Of a stretch of DNA of 64,000 nt, positions 38,601 to 47,528 are shown piece after piece (the first letter of the stretch is position 1; every line of letters starts with the position of its first letter). This DNA is from Litoditis marina (taxonomy: Eukaryota; Nematoda; Chromadorea; Rhabditida; Rhabditidae). The notes under the pieces are model-generated. The model was given only the letters and a program-made list of their open reading frames with translations. It was not told the DNA's origin and did no database searches. Where the stretch lies: positions 9,213,690 through 9,277,689 of the forward strand of contig OZ038440.1 in assembly GCA_964036275.1 (NCBI GenBank), given 5' to 3'. Both the position numbers and the translations under genes were made by a program.

Positions 38601-41600
38601 TACTTGAAACAACAAGTTTCATCGGCACATACCTCTCGATCGAGTCATTCATTATGTGAATGAACATTTCATACATTTCATCAACTGTTTTAACCGATGA
38701 AAAGGACCCAATCCAGTTAACTCCATAAAGATATGCTCGGATACTATCAAAGTCAGCATCTTTGAATGATCTTCTATACACCTTAGGCTCTGTTTTCTTT
38801 TCAATGAAGACCCTAAAGTTAACTCTGTTGTGATCACTGGTTCCTATGGGGGAACCAACAACACAGTCAGATACTAAACCATCTCGAGTACAAAACACTA
38901 GATCCAAAATGGAACTGCGGCGGGTTGCATTAGTTACAAATTGTTTCATGCCACAGGTGGTGATCATGTCTAAAAAGTTTTGAGAGACACTATCCATGGA
39001 GCCGCAATTAGGTCTAACCCACTCAATATCAGGGAGATTGAAATCGCCTAAACAAACCACATCATATTCACAGACAGAAAGATCGCTAATACTTTTGTTT
39101 AGTTGGAATGAAAAACCAACAGTACAAGAAGGTGCTCGATATACTAAAACGACCCTGAAGGTGTTGCAAGAGGCGAAAATATCAACAACCAGAATTTCGT
39201 ATGATTTAGCAACTGATTCTGAAAAAACTAATCGAAAACGAACACTCGAATTCATTAATAGCGCTACACCACCGCCTTGAAGTCGTTTTCTATCGCAACG
39301 AATAACTGAATACGTACTTGATAAGTTCCCAACTACTGTACTATCATCATGTTTTGACTTCAACCACGTTTCACTGAGAGCAATCAAGTCATATCTACCT
39401 GTCTGGATATCATGTTGCAAAGGAATACTATTTTTAGTTGCTGAACGAATGTTTGCATAAAGAAACTTGTAAACTAGATTTGAACTACCCGTGACTGTTG
39501 GAAACCGGAGAACTATTGGCCGTTTCCCTGTCCCGCGTTTGTGGATCCGGTCTGTGCTGTCACAGCCGTCTGAGACCCGCCAACCGCAGCGAATGCCCCG
39601 GCAGGATTGCCGAAGGCATTGGCAACTGAATACCCTTGAGATTGGTTTCCAGTGCCCGCCGAGTTGCCGTTTCTCAGTCGAACTTCCCGTTGCTGATCTC
39701 GGACTTCTTTGGAGAGTGAAGCCCTAAGCCACACTCCCCTGAATTCCGAGTTCCGCAGCCAAGAAGCACGCTCCACAAGCCGCTTCTGGTGCACAGAGGA
39801 CGGCATGATAACTTTGAGAAGACGTGGGCGTGGACCCACTCTCCCCATACGATACACAGTGACAGGAATTGCGTCAACACCTAGTGTGTTGACCACACAT
39901 TTAACACGATATGTATCTTCCTCAGCCCGGCTAACAGGTTGAGAAAGATCACTCTCAGGAATACCAGATATTACAAGGGCGCGCTTTCGCTCAAACAGTT
40001 CACAATCAGAATCAATCTCATTAACAACACGATTAGCATCAGGAGCAGGCTGGTTTGCAAGTTGAAAAGTGGGACCAGATAATTGAGCAATACGCGCTTT
40101 AAGAGCGCGATTTTCTTCACGGAGAGAACTAATTTCATCAACTAACAGAGTATGGTCCTGTTGTCCATCCATCAGAAATTTGAGCACAGCTTTCACGTAG
40201 GCAGAGCATTTCTTGTCCTTGTCCAGTTTAGCCAGTAGTTGGGCCTGTTCATTGGCCCGTTCCGGAGTTCCGATCCGTAGACGTTTGGCAGCATTTTGCC
40301 CTGAATTGAAACCGGCAGACGGAGAACTAGGTACACTATCGCTATCCATTGAACCAAACTACAGAGAGCAGAAATATCACACCTTTGCAGACGACCAAGA
40401 TATCGATTTATAACAATCAACTGCGGCCGATACAGTTGCAACAAATCCGGCCAATTATAATGATGAAAAAGACGAATTCCACTCCAATAAACGATAAATA
40501 CCTTCAACGGTGGCAAGAAGACGATGAAATGTTTGACCCTGCCACTGGGTCTTCCGCAAATGTAGATTCAGTGAAAGATCTTCGAATATGAACCAAATGG
40601 CAGAAAATAGAAGAAGAGCGGTGATTGACCCGACCGCACGCGTGTTTTGAGAGACGCGATCACATGGACAGTGGGTCCTCAGCATGGAGCGCGGAAGTTC
40701 TCCTTAGCATGGAGCGCGGAAGTTCTCCTTGACATAGAGCGCGAAAGTTCTCCTTAGCATGGAGCGCGGAAGTTCTCCTTTACATAGAACGCGAAAGTTC
40801 TCCTTAACATAGACAGTAAAGAGATGAGAACAGTGGGGCCTACACAGACAGTGTGGCTCACATAGACAGTGTGGCTCACATAGACAGTGGGGCTTACATA
40901 GACAGTGGGGCTCACATGGACAGTGGGGATCACATGGACAGTGGGGCCTACATAGACATTGAAAAGGGGAGCAGTGGAAATTACATAGAAAAGTGAAATA
41001 AGGCGCGGAAATTTTCCCTGAAATTTCTCTTAACATAGGGCGTAAACTCAATGAGAAACGTTGATTATAATTGAAAAAAATATGGTTGAAGAGAAGAATG
41101 CAAAGAAAGGAAGAAAAGGAAGGAGGTAAAGCCGAAAACAAACGGCAATTACCTGTTTCAATGCATCCCAGCCGCCTCCCAAGTCGCCAGTAAAACATAA
41201 TGGTTTTTTCCAAAACTGCCGCGTTCGAGCAGCTCACGTTAACTCGTTTCCATTTTCTATACGCAAAAACGAAATGGTGATCCACCACCTCCCCAACTCA
41301 CTACCAATTGAAAATGAAAAACAAAAAGCACGGCTCTTTTCACGCGGCTTGCCTCGCTTGCCTCGCTTGCCTCGCCCGCTTTTCGACTGAAATTGTTACA
41401 CACATACATACACACCAAGCAAGGGAATTATATATAGAGACAAGGAAGGTACCCCGGGCTAACGCCCGGGCCCCTCCCTTGTTTTTATTCCAGGCTGGCG
41501 GGAGCTTCCTGGCCCTCTTTTCTCTTAGACATAGGGCGCGGAAGTTATTTTCAACGTGTATCGCGGGATCTTTCCGTCATAGAGCGCTATACTTCTCTCA

Positions 41601-44600
41601 ACATGAGCGCGAGAATTCTCCCTAACATAGAGCGCGAGAACTATTCCTAACATAGAGCGCGAGACTTTTCTTCATCATTGAGCGCTAGACATCTCTCTCA
41701 AGACAGGCGAGACTTTTTTATATTCTCTCTTTCTTCTCTCACGCTTTCCATTAACCCCCCCCCCTTCTCTCTCATTCTATGTCCCTCTTTCCGTCTCTCT
41801 CTCCGTCTCTCTCTCTTTCATACACAGCAAAAATAGGATGAGTAGGGCTCACATAGACAGCGGAAATGGAGACAGTGGAGCTCACATAGACAGCGCGAAT
41901 GGGGACAGTGGAACTCACATAGACAGCGGAAATGGGGACAGTGGGGCTCACATATACAGCAAAAATGGGATAAGGGGGGCTCACATAAACAGCGAAAATG
42001 GGGACAGTGGGACTCACATAGACAGCGGAAATGGGGACAGTGGGGCTCACATAGACAGCGGAGATAGGAACAGTGGAGCTCACATAGACAGCGGAAATAG
42101 GGACAGTGGGGCTCACATAGACAGCGGAAATGGGGACAGTGGGGTTTACATAGACAGCGGGAATGGGGACAGTGGGGTTTACATAAACAGCGGAAATGGG
42201 GACAGTGGGGCTTACATAGACAGCGGGAATGGAAACAGTGGGGCTCACATAGACAGCGGAAATGGGGACAGTGGGGTTTACATAGACATCGGAAATGGGG
42301 ACAGTGGGGTTTACATAGACAGCGGGAATGGTGATAGTGGGACTCACATAGACAGTGGGGCTCACACAGACAGCAAAAGTGGGGTCGGTGGGACTCACAC
42401 AGACAGCGGAAATGGAGATAGTGGGACTCACATAGACAGCGGGAATGAGGACAGTGGGGTTTACATAGACAGCGGAAATGGAGATAGTGGGACTCACATA
42501 GACAGCGGGATTGGGGGCAGTGGGGTTAACATAGACAGCGGAAATGGAGATAGTGGGACTCACATAGACAGCGGGATTGGGGGCAGTGGGGTTAACATAG
42601 ACAGCGGGAATGGGGACAGTGGGGCTCACATACACAGCGAAAATTAAAACCGTGGAAATTGACAAACACAGCGAAAATGCAAAACAAAGGAGGCGCGGTA
42701 TATTATCTTATTCTCTCTTCTATTCTCTATCTATCTCTCGTTTCATCTCTTTCTCATCCTCTCTTCATCCTTCTTCACAAAGGACGCAACAGTTTCAACT
42801 CACATAGAGCGCGGGAGCTCTCCCTCAAAACTTTTTTTCTACTACGTATGAGAAAGAGAGTCAAAAGCAGGATAATTGGATAGAAGGATCAAAAATGAAA
42901 ATAAAGAGAGATGATAAAGCAAAAATAAATACAAATACCTGTTTCAATGCATCCCAGCCGCCTCCCGAGTCGCCAGTAAAACAAAATGGCTCTTTCCAAA
43001 TTTTCCGCGTATGAACAGCTCACGTAAACTTGTTTCCGCTTTCTATTCTCCATTTTCTATTTGCGAAAAAACGGTGATCCACCACTCTTCATCCCACTAC
43101 CAATTGAAAATGAAAAAGCAGAAAGCACGTCCCTCTCACGTCTCCCATCTTTTTCCAGTTTCATCGCTTGCCTCACTCTTTTTCGACCAAAAGTGCAAAA
43201 ATGATGGAATTGTTACAGAGTAAGCGAAATATAGAGTAGGACAAGGAAGGTAGCCCGGGCTAACGCCCGGGCCCCTCCCTTGTGTTTATTCCGGGCTGGC
43301 GAGAGCTTCCTGGCCCTCTTTTCTCCTAGACATAGGGCGCGGAAGTTATTCTCAACATGTATCGCGGGATCTCTCCGTAACATAGAGCGCAAGACTTCTC
43401 TCAACATGAGTGCGAGAATTCTCCCTAACATAGAGTGAGAGACCTCTTTCTAACATAGAGCGCTTTTCTCCATCATTGAGCGCGAGACATTTCTCTCAAG
43501 ACAGGCGAGACTCTTTTCTATTCTCTCTGTCTTCTCTCCCGCTCTCCATTAACCCCCTCCCCTCTTCTCTCATTCTATGTCCCTCTCTCCGTCTCTCTCT
43601 CCGTCTCTCTCTCTCATACACAGCAAAAATAGGATGGGTAGGGCTCACATAGACAGCGGAAATGGGGACAGTGGAGCTCACATAGACAGCGCAAATGGGG
43701 ACAATGGGCTAATATATACAGCAAAAATGGGATAAGTGGGACTCACATAAACAGCAAAAATGGGGACAGTGGGACTCACATAGACAGCGGAAATGGCGAC
43801 AGTGGGGCTCACATAGACAGCGAAAATGGGGACAGTGGGGATAACATAAACAGCGAAAATGGGGACAGTGGGGCTGACATGGACAGCAGAAATGGGGACA
43901 ATGGGGTTAACATAGACAGCGGGAATGGGGAAAGTGGGGTTTACATACACAGCGAAAATTGAAACCGTGGAAATTGACAAACACAGCGAAAATGCAAGAC
44001 AAAGAAGGCGCTGTATATTATCTTATTCTCTATTCTATTCTCTATCTATCTCTCTTTTCATCTCTCTTTCTCTCATCCTCTCTTCATCCTTCTTCACAAA
44101 GAGCGCGACAGTTTCAAGTCGCATAGAGCGCGGAAGTTCTCCCTCGAAACTTTCATTCTACTACATATGAGCAAGAGAGTCAAAAAGCAGGATAATTGGA
44201 CAGAAGGATCAAAAATAAAGATGAAGAGATAATAAACCAAAAATAAACGACAAAAACCTTTTTCAATGCATCCCAGCCGCCTCCCGAGTCGCCAGTAGAA
44301 CAAAATGGCCTTTCCCAAAGTTTCCGCGTACGAACTGCTCACGCAAACCCGTTTCCATTTTCTATTCTCCATTTTCTATTCGCGAAAAAACGATGATCCA
44401 CCCCCCCCCCCCCCCCCCCCCCCCCCATCCCACTACCAATTGAAAATGAAAAGCAGAAAGCACGTATCTCCCACGTCTCCCATCTTTTCCCAGTTTCATC
44501 GCTTGCCTCACTCTTTTTCGACCAAAAGTGCAAAATGATGGAATTGTTACAGACCAAAGTAGCGAAATATATATATGGACAAGGAAGGTAGCCCGGGCTA

Positions 44601-47471
44601 ACGCCCGGGCCCCTCCCTTGTTTTTATTCCAGGCTGGCGGGAGCTTCCTGGCCCTCTTTTCTCCTAGACATAGGGCGCGGAAGTTATTCTCAACATGCAT
44701 CGCAGGATCTCTCCGTAACATAGATCGCAATACTTCTCTCAACATGAGCGTGAGAATTCTCCCTAACATAGAGCGCGATACTTTTCTTCATCATTGAGCG
44801 CGAGACATCTCTCTCAAGACAGGCGAGACTCTTTTATATTCTCTTATTCTTCTCTCACGCTCTCTATTAACCCCCCCCCCTTCTCTCTCATTCTATGTCC
44901 CTCTTTCCGTTTCTCTCTCCGCCTCTCTCTTTCATACACAGCAAAAATAGGATGAGTAGGGCTCACATAGACAGCGAAAATAGGGACAGTGGAGCTCACA
45001 TAGACAGCGGAAATGGGAACAGTGGGGCTAACATAGAAAGCGGAAGTGAGGAGGATGGGGCTAACATAGACAGCGGAAATGAGGAGGATGGGGCTCACAG
45101 AAACGTCGGAAATGGGGACAATGGGGCTTACATAGACAGAGAAAATGGGGACAGTGGGGCTAACATGGACAGCAGAAATGGGGACAGTGGGGTTAACATA
45201 GGCAGCGGAAATGTGGACATTGGGGCTCACATAGACAGCGGAAATGGAGACAGTGGGGATAACATGCACAGCAAAAATGGAAACCGTGGAAATTGACAAA
45301 CACAGCGAAAATGCAGAACAAAGGAGGCGCGACTTACAGTTTCACAGTTCTCTACTACATATGAGAAAGAGTAGAAAAGCAGGATAGTTGGATAGAAGAA
45401 TGAAACATAGAAAGAGAGATATTTAAACCAAAAATAAACGGCAAATACCTTTCCCAGCCGCCTCCCGAGTCGCCAGTAGAACAAAATGAATTTTTCCAGG
45501 ATTTCCGCGTTTGAGAACAGCTCACGTAAACCCGTTTCCAGTTTCTATTCGCGAAAAAACGGTGATCCACCACTACCCATCCCACCACCAATTAAAAATG
45601 AGAAAGCAGAAAGCACGTATCTCCCACGTCTCCCATCTTTTCCCAGTTCCATCATTTGCCTCACTCTCTTTTCGACCAAAAGTGCAAAATGATGGAATTG
45701 TTACAAACAAACCAAAGTAGCGAAATATATATATGGACAAGGTAGGTCGCCGGCGGCTAAAGCCGCCTCCGCCTCCCTTGTTTTTATTCCGGGCTGGCGG
45801 GAGCTTCCAGAGATATTTAGTTTCACCTTCACTCCATTTGCCGAACTTAAGAGAGGAGGAAGAAGGGGGAACAGAAATTTTCGTAACACAGAATCCGAAA
45901 ATTTTTCTGGGGCGCGTAAGCTCTCCCTAACATGGAGCGCGAGATCTCTCTCTGCAACATAGAGCGCGAGACTTCTCTCTAACATAGGGCGCAGGATCTC
46001 GCTCTAACGTAGAGCGCGATGCCTCTCTCTCTCTCTTCTCTCTCTCCTTCCCTCTATTTCTCTCTCTTTTTTCCTAACATAGAGTGCGAGACTCCGGGCG
46101 CGAGTTCTCTCTCTCTTTAATGAAGAGCGCGAGATCTTTCTCTAACATACAGCGCGAGACTTCTCTCTTACATGGGGCGCGAGACTTCCCTCTGACGTAG
46201 AGCGCGAGATCTCTCTGTAACGTAGAGCGCGAGATCTCTCTCTAGCGTAGAGCGCGCGACTTCTCTCTAACATAGGGCGCAGGATCTCGCTCTAACGTAG
46301 AGCGCGATGCCTCTCTCTCTCTCTCTCTTCTCTCTCTCCTTCCCTCTATTTCTCTCTCTTTTTTCCTAACATAGAGTGCGAGACTCCGGGCGCGAGTTCT
46401 CTCTCTCTCTCCTTGATGAAGAGCGCGAGATCTTTCTCTAACATACAGCGCGAGACTTCTCTCTTACATGGGGCGCGAGACTTCCCTCTGACGTAGAGCG
46501 CGAGATCTCTCTGTAACGTAGAGCGCGAGATCTCTCTCTAGCGTAGAGCGCGAGATCTCTCTCGAACGTAGAGCGCAAGATCTCTCTCTAACATAGAGCG
46601 CGAGATCTCTCTCTGACATAGAGCGCGAGACTTCTCTCTAACATAGAGCGCGAGATCTCTCTAACATAGAGCGCGAGACCTCTTTCTAACATAGAGCGTG
46701 TGACATTCCCCTAACAGAGAACTTGAGACATCTCTCTAACATAGGGCGCGGGCGTTCTCCGTAACATAGGTCGCGGTAAATCTCTTCACCATAGAGCGAG
46801 AGACTTCTCTCTTACATGGGGCGCGAGACTTCCCTCTGACGCAGAGCGCGAGATCTCTCTGTAATCTTCCCTCTCTAACATAGGGCGAGGACCTCTCTCT
46901 CTAACATTGGGCGCGAAAATGACCCGTAACAACAATTAGTTTCAAAACAGCAAAACCCGAGAACAACACAATTGAAAAATTTCTTTTTGTCTACAGTTTT
47001 TGAGATGCAGAGTTCCTTCTTTCTTTCTTCATCATGCGAGCAGCATCCAGCAGGTGAGGAGCCCCAGTGGCTCCTACAGCAGCACTCCCGACCATCCATC
47101 CAATCCACGGCAGCAGCTCCAGTCCAGGGCGGGCATCCTCGGGGCGAACAGAGCGTTCGAATGGCTCTCCCCCCTTCCCGCCGCGCTTTTATACCCATTT
47201 CCTACTCCTGTTAAGCCATTCCTGTTAACCGTGACGGCGTGAAACTCGTCTACTCGAGTTAAGATGCACTTGCTATTGTTCAACTGCCCAGCAGCAACCG
47301 ATTTCGAGAAATGAAATGCGCACGTTCTTTCACGTCTTAGCTAGAAAATTGCCGGCTTCAGTTTTCGGCCCATTTTTCGGCTAAAAGTGCAAAAATGATG
47401 GAATTCGGTTACATACATACATACAGACCAAGCAAGCGAAATATACAAAGGATGATATATATATATATATA

Positions 47472-47528
<57 letters not shown>

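Larger units (their letters stand above)
36412..40660 (-). mobile_element. CR1-like LINE, apparently full length
   Basis: A 4.2-kb non-LTR retrotransposon on the minus strand. Order along the element: about 310 bp 5' region (40350-40660), ORF1, overlapping ORF2, about 270 bp 3' region, and a tail of AATCAATC repeats (plus strand GATTGATTGATTGATT at 36413). Satellite units abut both ends, so it inserted into the array. Both reading frames are free of stops. The boundary at 40660 is approximate; no clear target-site duplication was recognised. Confidence 0.85.
41155..42942 (+). repeat. Higher-order satellite unit 1
   Basis: Starts at GCATCCCAGCCGCCTCCCAA, continues through a conserved head (CGTTTCCATTTTCTATACGC, then AATTGAAAATGAAAAA), hairpin copy 4, a few CATAGAGCGCGAG units, a pyrimidine-rich stretch with a C-run, the 33-bp array and an AT-rich tail. 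The same order recurs from 42943 and 44262 with shorter 33-bp arrays. Confidence 0.75.

Noticed and set aside
38167..39280. Plus-strand open frames in the LINE
   Set aside because: They are antisense shadows of the ORF2 coding sequence.
40704..41288. 194-codon minus-strand frame with Cys/Pro-rich repeats
   Set aside because: Its repeated part (CEPHCLCEPHCLC-like) is the reverse of the 18-bp satellite.
41772..42665. Long repetitive open frames on both strands
   Set aside because: They consist wholly of a 33-bp satellite, which stays open by arithmetic; there is no start context, splice site or family match.
44305..44769. Pro- or Gly-rich frames around 44400
   Set aside because: They read through a C homopolymer and satellite; the frame changes with homopolymer length.
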